Below are positions 45,301 through 60,300 of a DNA stretch of 64,000 nt, piece by piece. Below the pieces are notes generated by a model. The model saw only the letters and a program-made list of their open reading frames with translations. It had not been told where the DNA came from and ran no database searches. The position numbers and the translations under genes are program-made. How positions within the stretch are numbered: position 1 is the stretch's first letter; each line of letters opens with the position of its first letter. Origin of the DNA: Trissonchulus latispiculum (taxonomy: Eukaryota; Nematoda; Enoplea; Enoplida; Ironidae); assembly GCA_030248195.1 (NCBI GenBank), contig JASAND010012409.1:1-64000 (forward strand), written 5' to 3'.

Positions 45301-48300
45301 AGCTCAAACTTACAGACGTTCAAAATCGATATGGCTCAAAGTTACAGGACTTGTAGCAACCCAACAGAATGTTGTTGACAATTAGGTTAAGCTCCTAGAT
45401 TACTAGTGAATACCTGTGATGTGCGACGTTGGAGAAATGTACGGACCTGACCAACTTCAAGTCAACGAAAACGGATACAAGAGAATATTCAATAATCTCA
45501 CGCAGACTCAATAAAAATGACAGAATTAGCGAAGACACGAAATCAGATTAACAAAACTACTAAACCTCACTAAATGAGCAAGCACCAGAAAATAGACACT
45601 GACGATCACAAAATAGGGACTCCCCAGAAACTGCAACGCAACCTGTCCCGACCCGAACTCTCATACCAACTGGCTACAATTACCCAAAAATGGCGAATAG
45701 TGACTATTAGCTAAGTAACCGAAGAACTTAGTCAAGAGAGAGAAGAAAAGGTTAAGCGTTTGTCGAAATCCAACACTAAATTCACTTAGGCTTAACAACT
45801 CGAGTATAATTTATATCTTTCCTGCAGGTGCTATCTTCACACTAGCGTACTGCGAAAACCTAACTCCGTATGTTCAACGACTTATAGCCAAATCAGTGAT
45901 TTCCGACTCTGCCCCTAATGTCGCGGTGTGACTTCACTTATCAAAATTGAGTTCAGCCCGATAGAGTAGACTCAGACAGCTCAAATTTTAGCCAGAAAGG
46001 GATCGCAGGCCCGCCATACCCGACCAAAGTAAAAAGATATGGTTTAATATTTCACACACATAAACTAGGTCCCATAGACAATATTTCGAGCAAGTTTCAG
46101 TAAATTTTGAGAAATTATATTTTTTTCGAGTTTTCAACCCCTCTTGCGCAGTCGGCGATGGCGGCCTAAACTTGGCATAATCGTTGTTATGACTGAAAAT
46201 CGATGACTTTTCGATTTTTGAAAGGCCATATCTCTAAAGTGGGTCTGGGATTTAGCTCATTTTTGCACGGATATTGGTACAGATGATTAATATTTATAAT
46301 AAATGCGTGGTACTAAGGAATAATCACGTTGCTGTCTTGGAGATTTATATGAGACATGTCTTACTTTACTGCTACAAACAATTGTAACAGCTGTAACAAT
46401 TTGTTCATTTTCTGAAGTGGTAGTTTTAGGAAAATTTACACTTTGGTTGACTTTGAGGGCTTCAAGCTTTTGGTGTGCGTCGCTTACGACTTATGCATAC
46501 ATAAGAAATGTAGACAATTTAGTTCCCTATCTAATGATTGCAGTCCTATCTATGTAATACGTGTTGTCAGTAAAAAACGCCAGCACAAAGTGTAAAGTCG
46601 GTCATTGCGCACCGCTGAAAGTGATAAACGTCATGTTGGAAAGGGTTAACAGGTCCAATTAGCCAGTCATGTCAATCGTGGCAAACTGATGCAAACAACG
46701 GTAAATAGTTACACAAAACAGCAATTTAGTCAAAAGTGTCTGTATCATGGACAGTCACTCAGTTGGACTAAACAGCAAAAAATAATAAAAATCAGCAATT
46801 CAAGAGTTAGAAATGGAAAATAAAAACAAAAGAACAATGAATAAACACAATGATACAGAAAATGTTGAAAGCAAGAAGCTATAATAAAATAAGAGTCTGT
46901 TTGGTAGGCTAACGAACCGACAACACGTCAACTAGAACTTTGCACACCCACACAGCCGCTAACGAGGATGCTGGAATAATTTTTGGAATGTTAGAAAAAT
47001 CTGAAAAATGCTCCACTTCTCTTAATATCCGTATCAAATCGCTTTTGCTAGCGTTTTCAACACTAGTCTGTAAATATCTAATATTATGGGAATATATGTA
47101 TCAGATATGTATACCGGAATATGTATTATTGTAAAACATCGGAATATTTTACATATTGGTTAATGCAGGAAAGTTTTGAAATTTACGACTTTGAATTACA
47201 AAATTCTTGATACACCAAAATGTCATCTAAAAATCAACAGGTTTACTTTACCCAAATGTTCTATAAAGATATATGGTGCAATGTTTTCGCGTTCTTGGAC
47301 TTAATAGTTGTGGAAGATATAATTTGGACTTACATATGTTGTTGACAGTGACGATACGGTTCCCGGGGACATAACGAATCCCTGCGTCATGGGAATTGGT
47401 TTTGTTCGCCAGTCATGTACAATTACTTTAGTGCCCAAGTTCTCTTGGAAATCATATACAGTCGGTGCACTTGCATTCAGCAGTAGCTTTAGTCCTAGAA
47501 AAGATACGTATAATATGAATCGGAAATAAATACAACATTTTCAGACAAATAAAACGTACAGAAGGAAATGTTTCGTTACAGAATCTGTCACGCAAAAACT
47601 TGTCGGGACCAAACCCACAACTTTCGGTTAGCTAGGCCACTAGTTCGAACCAAGAATGCGAACCTAAATCATAGTGATATCCTAAAGGACACTTGTACAG
47701 CAACGTTGAAATTGAATGTGACTGCACTGCAGCATGTGATTGTTTTCTGAACTTGAATATAGTTTCTTCCATTTGTTATTGCATAGAATTTGTGTGTTGG
47801 CTTCATCCGTATACGTCGCATTACACTTCACTGTAAAAAAAATTTCCTAGCTGTTATCTATTTTTCGATGATCACTGTTGTCATTCAAGAAAAATAGATA
47901 AAAGTTATCAGGTATAAAAGATATCAGTTAGCTATTATTTCGGGATTGATTGAAAATCTAGAAAATTAGATAACAGTTATCTAATATTGCTGGCTAATAT
48001 CAATCGTTTTAATTTGGGCATTAGTACTTCAACGGCAATTGCTAACCTGTACTCATTAAATATTGTTGATAGTGGCAAAATTTTTTAATCTTAAAGTAAG
48101 TTAAATAGTTCAGATAATTAAAATTTTAATAGTTTTCGGCGTTTTATGATGATAGCGGCAATAAGCAACATGGGCTTTTTAGTTGTAGCTATGAAACTGC
48201 ACTCAAATTGCGTCTACACTCAATTTAACCTGAAAGCAGAGAGAGGGGGCAAAGTTTTATCCGGGTCTATAATTTCAGACACAGCCTGGACTCAGAACTG

Positions 48301-51300
48301 GACGGCTTTCCCCAAACCTCCAAGCTCGGATTCCGGGAAATACTTTAATCAATCTGCACTGGGTTTTGGTCTAAATTGCATTATTATTATTATCCGTGTT
48401 TGGTGATACGACAGCAAAAGCGTCAGGAAAGCACCGCCGTGTATGATTAAACAAATGATTAAACTTTCGAAATTTAGCCACAATTTTAAATTTAGCATCT
48501 ATCTTAGCCTCAAGGTATAGTGTTGTTTTAGTAACCGATGTTAGTTTCAGTTTCACTTTCAAGTCTCTTCCCAAAATAGTTTCAGTTTCAGTTTTAGTTT
48601 TAGTCGGAGTTTCAGTGTCAGTTTCAATTCATTCGAAAAACTGCAGGTTCCAGCCTTGAGACATTAATGCATGAATTTATATACTTCGCTGCAGAGTATT
48701 AACGAAAAAACCGCTTTAAACCTTCAAATTTTCATGTCTTGAAAAAAGACTGAAACTAGTTTCAGTCCGAGTTTCAGGTCTTTACCCAATCTAGTTTCAG
48801 TTTCAGTCGGCCGCCTAAAATAGTTTCAGTTTCAGTTTCAGGTCTCCTCACGAAATAGTTTCAGTTTAAGTTTCAGTTTCTGAAACTGAAACTGAAACTG
48901 AAACCTGTACAACCTGAAGCCTAGTTTCAGTTTCAGTTTCAGTGCCTGAAACATCACTCACTACCTCAAGGTCAAAAGCTATGGTAGGAAAGAGGGGGCA
49001 AGGTCTGCCATTTTTATTGGATCAAAATAGGCGCAAAGAGACGCCGATTTTTGCCAGAATTTCAAATTTAGACCTGTCATTGCTGGAAAAAGAAGCAACA
49101 CTCGACAGACGGAATACATTTAGCATTTAGAACTAGTACAGTGGCAACATGGCAAGTAACATTGATGCGAGGCAAACAGTAACACCTGTGATCAAAACAT
49201 TTTGGTCCTGTTAATATCAGTGTTTTGCGTGAACTCCGAAAGGTTGAAAATCAGCGCAATAAAATAATCTCAACGACGAGGGTGTGACTCAGTGGTACAG
49301 CGTTCTGCTCAAGATAGTTCCCAAGTTCTGTGGTTCGATGCCCGCCCTGGACACTTTTCTTCACATCTTTCGTTTGAACTCGAAACCGCTTAAAGTATAT
49401 ATATTTCATTCTGAAGCTCGAAACAGATCCAAAACTTGTCCACGAACTTTCTTCAAAATACAATTTGCAAGTTTTGTATGCATCAGTTCTGTGAGACAAT
49501 CCCGAAAAGCCGAATATTAACAATTTGCAACATTTTTCGAACTTTACTAATATGCACAATAGCTGCATCAATCGATAGCTTTTTCAATTTTAAGAAACGA
49601 CTCTTCTCACCACAAACTCCCATTTGATTGTTATTTGTTTGCCATAGTTTAAAGTTCCCGTTTTGGCCCTTTTTCAGCAGAAAGTGAAAATTTTGAATAG
49701 CTACAACCTTTCTATTCCAGGCCGAAGTAATCTGAAATTTTAATAGATTACGTAAAATTCTAAGGGCTATCACTTGGCGCGCTTTGGCCTCAATGCTGTA
49801 GGTAGAATTTTTGACCCTGGCTGCCCAACCCACTTAAATATTAAAATGTATATATGCACATGTAGAATAACTGGTTGACAGAACTGATTTTTTCCATGAT
49901 TTGATTTCATAAAACGATTCAGCTCATTATGAGCTTCAAAATGATGTATAGATCTCTGAAAAACTCGCAAAATTGAGCAAGTTATGAACATTTCAATCTG
50001 GGTATCCAGACGCTGTCACAGTCAGCTGCACGTTTGACCCCATAAATTTTGCTGCATCAGCGAAGCAGGTTTCATCCAGCTCAACCACTTCGTGCAGTAA
50101 CGTGTGCTACGCAAGTACTCGATACGCTGATACCGCATCGAGCACTATAGAAAGGAGAGAAACAAACAAGTTTTTTAAGTTTCATGTCAATATTTTCTGA
50201 CATATTTGCTGTTACTTGCTGTTTACAGAGCAGTGGAAGCAATGTTTTTTGGCCATTACGTACCTTTGGGGGTACCGATGGCAGGGTCTAAACCCAATAA
50301 TAAGGGTTGAAATCCCTTTTTATTGGAAGCCATCCAATTCAAATGGCCGGATAGCTAGCAACATTTTGATTGCTAATATCCAAAGCGTTGGATTGGATGG
50401 CTGACAGTGAATATTGTGGATAATTTAGTATCCAACAGGATAATTCTCGACCAAACATCTAAATGAAAATTAAAGATCGAAGCTCATTATCCGGTTCCCG
50501 TCGTCTGTGATGTGCCTCTATGCAGCACAGTATTAGGGAGCATGTTCGCTTTGTTTTCCGCAATTATTCTAAATTGAACAAAAAAATAACAAATACCAGT
50601 CATCCTTTAATTTTAGGTGACGACCCTCTATTTTTCACGGATAACAGTTACCTTGGAATTTATGGTAAAGGCTATTAAAGTTAAATTGGTAACAAGTCTC
50701 CAATTTTAACTGTTTGCTGCCATCCCAAATTATTAGATAACAGTTATCTAATTTGTTGGGATGTCACAAATTCCCTATCTAAGAAAAATAGATAACTGTT
50801 ATGCAATTTTTTTACAGTGTTGCTATTCAGTTATTTCAACTATTCAATTGTTAAGGCCACTGAAGCAATAGATAATATTTGAGAGCTTACTCCACTAACG
50901 ATTAAATTGATTGCGATATTCCAGTTAACTAAATACCTGTGTTATTACTGAGAAAGCAGTTGTATCAATGCTGCAATACAGATCTTATTTACCTGCAGAT
51001 TCGCCTCCAAAACGAAATTTTTCCGTTGTCATCGTAAAGCACTTGCCTTGGTAAGGATCATACCATTCATCAAAATTCCTAAAAATAGTCATGCTAAATA
51101 TTCCTGTTTTAAAAGGCATGTCAGAAAATCTAAAATGTGTGCCATTAAATTACAGAAGACAGAACAAAGAGCAGGCTCAAATTAGCAACAATTGTCTATA
51201 GTTTGTCACTAAGCATAATGTTTGCGCGGCAGCTACTCTTCGCGAAAAACACAGGTCACAATATTTGAAATGCTGCTGTTCTACAGCTTCAACCAGACGT

Positions 51301-54300
51301 ATTTCAAGGAACTGTTTGCGTTTTGGCGCCAAACCCAACGCATGAATATTAAGGTTGGGCAGTGCAGTTTCCAACATGTTTGCTCCATATTTAATAAGTA
51401 CACAATTAATCTGATAGACAAAGGTTGTTACTTGATAGTATACAAATCATTGATTTTGCTTAGGTAGGCAGCTTTGACAGCGTGTACAATTTTCATTTTC
51501 TGTTTTATGTGTTCTTGATTTTTCGAATTACCTTTCCTGAGTCTGAGTGTTTTCATCCAAAAACGTCTTCGCCTAAACTTTCTGGAATATTTTTTCCGGG
51601 ATTATTTATAATCATATTCACAATTTTGTATATTTGCTTACTGCACACGTTAAGAATATGACAAAATGACATTTACCCACTTCTACATTTATAGAAAGAT
51701 ACCACCAAATAAGTAATTTTGATAAATTCACAACTGCGGTGCTGAATAAAAATAGGCTACTGCAATTGAAATATTTCATATGCAAATACCAGTACGCGCA
51801 GCTGGTGTCATCATTACATGATCTCACTACATTGACACGTTCTGAGAATGGAAAAAGTGTTTTGTCCGTTTGTAAGTAGTCGGTTTCAATGATTGAAGTC
51901 AGAAGTTCGAAATACCATGGTGCGCCGACCTAAAGCATGACATCCAAATTCCTAAACATGCCTAAAATTTCTGAAATTTTTTGACATAACATTAGCTACA
52001 TAAAACACAGTTACGGTATGATTTACTGTACTTCGCAGGAGTGTATTCTATCGTATTGCATGTGCACTGTAGGTCTTTTAATTTCATAAATTAAATTTGT
52101 CTAAAGGCCGAATTCTGTAAAGAGATGCATCCTTCATTCAAGCTTTCATTCTTCTACCCAATGTTTCATAGCCTATGCACCTTCGTTTTTCAACTGCGTC
52201 ATCACACCAGATATCATATTACTTGTATACTGATTATTCTTGATGTCTGATTAGAACTAATAATTACTAACATAATCTGAAAGAATTCCTGTTTAGTTGA
52301 TCTGCTCACCAAAAAATTTGTGTACTGTGGCTGTATGCTGAAAACTATACCATACCTGTGAATCAAGCTCAACCATGTATACATTTTTAGAATCCTGCAC
52401 AATTACAGATGTCAGCATCAGAAAAAACGCGGAACTCCGACTTTCATTTATGGAAGATCTTAAATCCTCTGTCAAAACTTTTGAATGTTCAAAATTTCGT
52501 TTTCATGATCTAATAAAGCTGGCTCCGTAACAAATTTTCGTTATATGAAAATCATTCGAAAGCTATTGACGAGCTGAACAACTTTTGGGCTGTTGTACAT
52601 TTTACGGGGACAGAAACCCCTGCATTGCGTAAATTGCCCTTTTCCACTTAAGTCAAAACTCAGAGACAATACAGAGCTGAGAAGAGTAGGCCGTAGGCAA
52701 TGAACTCAACTACTGTCCCCGTAAAATGAATAGAAAAGTGAAATCTGTCCCCGCACACTAAATAGACTTTATGAAAATGACATTTTAATAATTACACTGA
52801 GAAACTAACGACATGCTTAACTTAATACACAATCCTGTTTTTCAAGGAACATGCACTAAAAATGTCTATAAATAAATAAATATAAAATCAAAACTTTACA
52901 TCATAAAATTTCCATACAACTGAAAAAGTGACTGTTTCTCTGCATTCTGCATTATAAACCTTATATATTAGTTAAGACTTAATTATTAAATAGCCATGTC
53001 ATTTTAAAATTAGGTTTTCTATTACATCAAATTAAAAGTTAATTAAAATATAAAACTCTAAAAATAATTTTAAATGTACAAATTTGTCAATAAATTGAAA
53101 TTTAAGTGTTGAAAACTATTAACTTAACTTAACGAAAGTTTTATATTTTCCTAAACTCCATTTAGTATAATATATGCGGGGAACTGATTTTACTTACCTA
53201 TTCATTTTACGGGGACAGTCGTTAAGGTCATTGCCTTTGACCTACCCTTCTCAGTTCTCTATTGTCTCTGAGTTTTGACTTAAGTGGAAGAAAGGCAATT
53301 AACGCACTCCAGGGGTTTCTGTTCCCGTAAAATGTACAACAGCCAACTTTTTGTATTAAAACCAACTTTGGGAAATGCACTAAATTCCGGAACTTTACAA
53401 AGCCGGATTTAAAAATTTCTTTATTACCCACAAATTGGGAAAGATTTCAAAAGTTCTTGACAAGTTGAATTTATGTTAAAATGGAACCGATGTACGATAA
53501 TGCTCCAACTTCTGGCATGGGTTATTATCCATCGATAAAATCATTGCCTGGAGAAATGCGCGTGAGCGCAGCAAACTATCTGCATGATCACATGGTTGCA
53601 GAATTTTCATAAACAGTCTGAGTGGATTGTTTGAGTAGTTTGTGAAGATTAGCTCGAACTTCCACGTCACTAGTTTTATTATCTTAACCAAATTATCTTT
53701 ACTAGTCCGTTACAATTTTTCATACACCAGGAATTCACAATAGCCAGACTAAAATATAGCTAAAGAATTTCTCGGTACTTCCGAAGATAGGTCGCGTTTC
53801 TGGGAACTGGTTCTGTTACAAAAGTTATTTGGCCTGTACGTTGCGGGTATTACAGAAATGTTTGAAAATTTTGCTTTTTGTAGACGGTGAAAGAACAAAA
53901 ATATGCAGCGAAAGGAAGCTGTAGATTTATACTACAGAACTGAGCCTGGGAAGTATGGGCCTTGAAAGAAATAAGAAAAATATGCAGCGAAGCCAGCTCT
54001 ATGCGACGATGGAAACGAATTCTTAAATTTTGCCTTTTGCAATTTTAAATTTACAAATTTTGGCGGAACATGGATTGTCACTTGTTTTTTCTGAATGGAA
54101 CCTGAAATGCAGGATTTTTAATATTTTCGAAATCGCGAGGTCTTGAGGAAAACCTGTAAAGATATGTACATACTTGGGGTGTGTCCGAACGCTTAGTATG
54201 CAATTAACGATGAAAGTTTTACACACTTTTTGATCTTACGTTTAATACTTGGTTATCATATTATAAATGGTTTTGATAAATAACAGCGAACAAAAACGGC

Positions 54301-57300
54301 AGTGTTTTTAGCTTAAGCGCAGATTGCGAACATAAGCCGAATATCAAAAGCAAACAGAAAGTAGTCAGTTTACAACAGTCATTAAAAGTAAAAATCAGTG
54401 AGCTGTATGGTATGCTCGGATTACCGTTACCAGTTTCATCTTCAATTACTATCATGTTACAATTTCAGCTTAGACAATTTTTGATTGTTACTTCTTGCAT
54501 AATTAATCCAGGTAATTAGCCCAATAAAGAATAAACTTAAAGAAAGCTAATAAACAATCACACAAATTCTTATAACACTCTTTCTATTTTAAACATTGGC
54601 GATTCAAATTTTTTGGCATTTTAAGCGCATGTGTCAGTTTTGAACACTCACGCGACATTTCGTATTAACTAGCAGTAAAATAAGTTACCTAATTATCATT
54701 TTTCTGATAACTTTTAATGAATTCGTTTCGGAAAAAGCTAAAAATATACCATATGCATACATAAATATATTCCAATATGTTATCCCATTCTGTATATGTA
54801 GTTTCTGTCATTAATGCGTTTAGCTGATCCAGATTAAACGATTGAGGGTCCAAAATTAAATCTGTAAGGGTTTTAGAGTTTCCACCACGCCATACTGTGT
54901 CATTTTCTAAATAAAATATAATTTGTGCTCGAACACCAAAAATCGAAATCTTGGTTTAGCATAATAGGTAATGTTATCACTGCATTACCATTTCAGCACT
55001 TAACTAACCATATGTAAATAACGACTACATTGTAAGCAGGCTCTCTAATTAGACCTTTTTCTTTCAATAAATACAAGGCCAGCCAATGTAGGAACCTGAA
55101 AGCTAGGGAATGCTGCAATTGTGAACCAAAAACCACGACGATAGCAGCAGATACAGATTTGTCAATCTTGCTTTCATTAATGACACATTATGTTATGCTA
55201 GATTGTGACTAACCCTTATCACTGCATACACGCGATGCTTTGGCGTTATTTTCAAAACATGAATGATGCAGGGGTTTGATACTGATGTGTCTGGCACTTG
55301 TGCTGACTGCCTAATTTGCGTAATTGCATCAGCCAAGTTGATTTGCTTATTATTCTTTGACTTGCTGTTGTCATTGCTAATTCTTAATGTTGTCACTGTT
55401 AATCAATTTTATTATTTCTATGAAATAGGTCCGTTAACTTCAGTCTACCGCTGAATAATCTAGTATCCTCTTAGTATACTTGAAGTGTAGCGTCCGCCTC
55501 GACATTACAACTGGCGACGAGAGCTAGGTTCTCTTTTTATTAATTTGCTCTTGGGGACCCACCTTTTACTTCTGCCTTGCATCACAGATCATTGCTTTCT
55601 AAATAAAATGGAGCTACTTTCAGGCATTGCAGTGATAGCTCCGGACAAGTTTCTGCCTCATCCAGGAGATCCTTCACTCAAGTTGTTACGCCATGGTTAA
55701 GGAATACTTCCATCATGTGGATCAGGCCCGACCTGCTGGTTCGAAGTTGTCAGACAGGGGTAAGAATGTCTACCTTCGTGCCTCAGATGTTGGCTTGGGT
55801 GCTGTTCTGTCTTAGCAGCTGATTGGTAGCGAAGTTCCTATTGCTTATGCCTCTCATACGTTGCAGCCCAAAGAGCTCATCTATGCTACTAACGAACGCC
55901 GAAGCTCTGGCTTGTCTTGGGGCTTCCGTACACTGGGAAAAAGTTCCTGCTTGGAAGGTTCTTCACACACGCATCATGAACCACTCACGTCAAAACTCCC
56001 AAAAACGACGGACTCCCGTAAGTCCGGTAAGTTCAATAGATGGCTTGATCTCCTCTGTGTATTCAACTATACGATTCTTAATAGGAAAGGATATGATAAT
56101 CCAGTCACAGAAGCTTTATTGCGAATGCGTTCCTCAACAGAACAGTCAATGGTCCTAACGAGAGTCTATGGTTCAAGGTATCAGAACTGATAATCCACAT
56201 ACCATGCCAGGAATGTCACCAAATAGAATGAACTTTTAGCTCAAGTTCTGGCATATGTGTCCCGTGGATAGCCCTCAAACAGTCATGTCTCTGCTAATCT
56301 GAGCATTACTTCCAAATAAGAAACAAATTGACTGGAGAAGATGGGTTCTCCTGCCAAACGCAGCAAGGCTGGTCCTACCAACAGAGCTTCGCAATAAGCT
56401 GCTGCATTCGGCATACGATGGTCATCCGGGGATTGTACGCATGAAGCGCAAGTTTCTTGAATCGTACTGGTAGCCAGGCCAAGACAAAGACGATGGTGAA
56501 ATACTGTGAGAGATGTAATCGAAGTGAGAAATTATCGTCTTCCAGCAACGTTGCAGTTACTTCAGTACCTGCTCATTCTCGAGTAGGGAAAAGAGTGGCC
56601 ATTGTCACTGCCGGACCATTTCTGATTGCAATGCATCATGCTAAGCTCGCTGTAGTCCTTTTCGACTAGTACTCTAACTTTCCAGAAATCCTGCTCACTT
56701 CGGCAGTCACTTCAAGCAGTTGATTGAGCGGATTTCTGTTCAGTTCTTGGTATGGCAATTTGGATTAATTGGTCACAGAAGCAGTTCAGTGACGAAGTCA
56801 CTTCATTCCTATATCGGAGAAACATTCTCCACATCAGAACTGACATCTACAATCCACAGAAAAACGGGAAATTAGAAAGATTTAACCGATGTCTGAAAAC
56901 TGGATTCCAGGCATTCACCACGTCTGGAGCAAATTGGACTGCAGGGGTGTTCTTGCTCAATATCTTGTTACGTCCCAGTCAGCTGATGATCACAGTTCAG
57001 CTCTCGCTCTCGGGCGCCAGTGTGGAATGCTAGAAAGATGTAACGATTCTACTCACGTGAGCCATCCACGGAAATGACTGAAGTCACTCAACCCCAGGCA
57101 AGACGCTCGGCTAGATCTACCCGTGGTCACCCTCCTTGCAGATACTCACCATAGCTGTGACCCATGGAGGGTGTAATGTTGAATCTGATACGTGTGCTGA
57201 CTGCTTAATTAGCACAATTGCATCACCCAAGTAAAATTGCATGTTATTGTTTGACATTTTTGTTGTCATTGCTATATAAGCTCATGCATTGTTACTGTTG

Positions 57301-60300
57301 ATCACAATTGTTATTTCTCTGCACTGACTTCTGTCTACGTATACTCCTAGTATACTCCAAGTATACTCGAAGTGTAGGGTCCGCCTCGACAATGCAGATG
57401 CATAAGCTAGTACAGGTTTCAAAGTTTCAAAGTGAGTAAACTAGTTGTTATTTTACAAAGTATGTGTCTAAAGAAACCAAGTGAATTTTTTGGCAAGTGT
57501 TGTAAGAACTATTGGCGCACTGGGTCTTCCACTGAGGCAGACGATTTTAAGTATTCCAGCCTGCTGGAGCAACATAGTCATATTTCTAAAATTCATGCTG
57601 GCCATAACTGGGATGTCTCAGTTAAAGAAGACTTTTGTGTAGCACCCTCCGGAACTTGGAAACTCGTTATTGGACCACCACCGGTAAAGGAGGCCAAAGG
57701 GCGCTCAGGAACTAGTAGAAAATTAAAGTTGAAAACAGTTAAAGTTAAACAGTGGTGTCCATATTTTTATTTTTATTTTACTAAATCTGATGCAGTAGTA
57801 TCCCAAGGGATCCGGGGGTAATAACTGTTTAAGGTGGTGATTCCTTTTGGGCACATATTGTTGGTTGACGGCTCAAACCAAGATGAAATTTGATGAAACT
57901 TTCCAAAATAAGTTCTTTTAGCATTCTAACACCCTCCTCGCAATCCCGCTTCAAAACTTCGACGTCTCCGTTCAGGGTGGTTTTTGTCAATTTTTGACAG
58001 TTAGGCAGTCGCTACACAGCTGTGACTATACTCATTCGAAAGATCTAGTTGAGCTCTATATTTTTGCTTTTTAAAGTACCTGTCTAGCTTTTCGCTATCG
58101 TGAGATATAGTCGATTTTATTATTTTGGCGTTGAAAACTTGTCATTTTTGCAGAAATCAAATAAGCTACGTAAGTCGTAAAATTAAACTATGGGTGTCAA
58201 TTTGAAGGTCTCGTCGAGATCAATTATCCGTGACATTATAATCTTCTAACTGCTACCGCGTACGCTGCTATCATAGAAATTGTAGTTTTTGCATAAATGT
58301 GACCAATTTTTTTCCAGCGATTGTGGAGCATTTACTATGCAAGCTAGATGGTTGCCACTTACTGGACGAATTTTACACTAAAATACCCAGGGACCCTTTT
58401 TTAGTTGTCCCGATTGCTGCTTTCTAGCTAAAGTGGTCGCTTGTCAAAGTTGGGAAAAGTAGGCAAAATCCAGGTTGCGCATACATTTTAGCTAATTTCT
58501 TTATAACGAAGAGCGGTTTCATAATAATTAAAAAAGGCTCCCCAGCTATTTGATAGTGGAATCTAATGATGTGGTCGATGCCTCACGAAAAAATTTACTA
58601 TAGTCTGCAAAAAATCTGGAAAATTAAATTACTTCGAAAATACAGTAAAATAATTTTCGAGAGCTAAAGTTAGTTTCGCTGTATTCATTAGAAAGGGCAA
58701 ATGTTAAGCTGCATTTTGATATAAAAATGGCTTCTTAACTCCAAGTAATGGTTGAGTAGTAATGGTTCAAAGTTGATGTCTCCAAAAGGAATCACCACCT
58801 TAAACAGGAAACAGAGAACATGAATACCCAGCTATTTGACCACACTTCATGACAAGGCTGTTTTGATGGTGGCGGACTTTTAGTTTAGCTATTATTACAC
58901 CATTGTATAGCAATGATTTCTCTCCTCTGGTCATCCAAAAAAGCTAGCCACGCTTTACGCTAAAAGCTAGTTCTGTGGCTCTGGTAAGCAAAGACACATT
59001 CACCAGTCAAGTAATATTATTTAAGCTAAAACAACACGATTTTCTTAGTACATTGCACTGTATATGTCTGTTAGAAGTTAAGACCGTACCGTTATGGGCA
59101 CACACGTCTTCTGGACTGTTTAAAATTTGACATATAATACCACTATTGTGTTCAAAAAGGGAAGCTGCCAGCATAGCAGTAACAGTGCCTAAGTAATCCG
59201 ACGTCGCAAACGTTAGATAAGTGTTCCAGTTTAGAATTGTCTGCAGATGGTGAAATTGATCCAGCTGAACGTACCTTAAACGAAAAATTGACTGATATAT
59301 AAATACAATATAGGTAGTCATCACTCATCGGTATCTGTTGGTAAAATGTTGTATGTTTTCGCCGTAGCGTCTGACTTTACACAGTCAAAAACTTTGCAAA
59401 AAAACTTCACAGCCACTTTCTAGAAAGATTTAGTAGTACGTTACATTTACGCTGCATTACCTTGCAGTACATTGTGGACGCGCAATTACAGAAAAGCTAG
59501 CATTCCCAGAAGATTTATAAAACCCAAAGAATACCAGTCCATAAGGAGCAAGATGCTTCCTGGCAAGAAACATGGTGAGCATCAGCATGCAATTCATTGT
59601 TACGACAAACTAAGGAGGTATACTAACAAACCAACAACCAAAACTAAACACACATGAAATAGCGGATAAACGATTTCTGATTCCACTTGCATTTGCCTCG
59701 CTAATCTAATCGTTAGCCTTAAAGCAAGTAACAGATATTCACTTTATGCTGTGGAAATTAGACAATTGCTCGGAATCAACGAAAACAGGTAATGTAGACT
59801 TTGGATTCTGCTGACGACAAGCAGCTTCAGCTGTTTCAGGAAGTAAGAATTGTTGATTTTTGTTAGCCATTAAAGCCGATTTAATAGTATCAGAGATATT
59901 GTAGTAGCAAGCTCTATCGCCAGAAATCCATCCAACAGGACAATCTATAACCATGAAATTAATTAGCTTCAAGAATAACTGTATGTTTATCTACTACCTC
60001 AGGGAAAACTGGTGTACACAATTACTAAACTACTGTATATGACCGAATCACGTAGGAGGCATTTTCCTCCGTGATTTACCAGATACAAAATTTGTTTCCA
60101 TGAACGGTGGTCGTTTGTTAGTTGCTTTGGTTGTTGGTTTTCCTTGCTTTAGGTTATACTGAAACAAATATAAACTCAAGTCTAGTCTATTAAATAAACA
60201 TCATATCAGTCAAATTCACATAAATATTGAATGCCAGGTGCAAGTCCGCATTTTTGGTTACTAAAATGCATTTGAAGAAGTGTAGTTGTATCTAGAAAAT

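Larger units (their letters stand above)
47829..50819. mobile_element. ~3 kb TIR element (CACTGTAAAAAAA ends) with nested repeats
   Basis: CACTGTAAAAAAAATT at 47829 mirrors the right end at 50819 (AATTTTTTTACAGTG). Both ends continue into GTTATCTATTTTTC, and internal ATTAGATAACAGTTATCTAA palindromes lie near 47966 and 50732. It encloses the GTTTCA repeat (48535-48960) and a tRNA-like unit (49278-49350). No transposase frame recognised; target duplication unclear. Confidence 0.6.

Noticed and set aside
45289..45400. Minus-strand GCYKSCNFEPYRF as the missing thumb exon
   Set aside because: A stop follows at once, the adjacent ~32-bp duplication suggests repeat origin, and no fitting acceptor was found.
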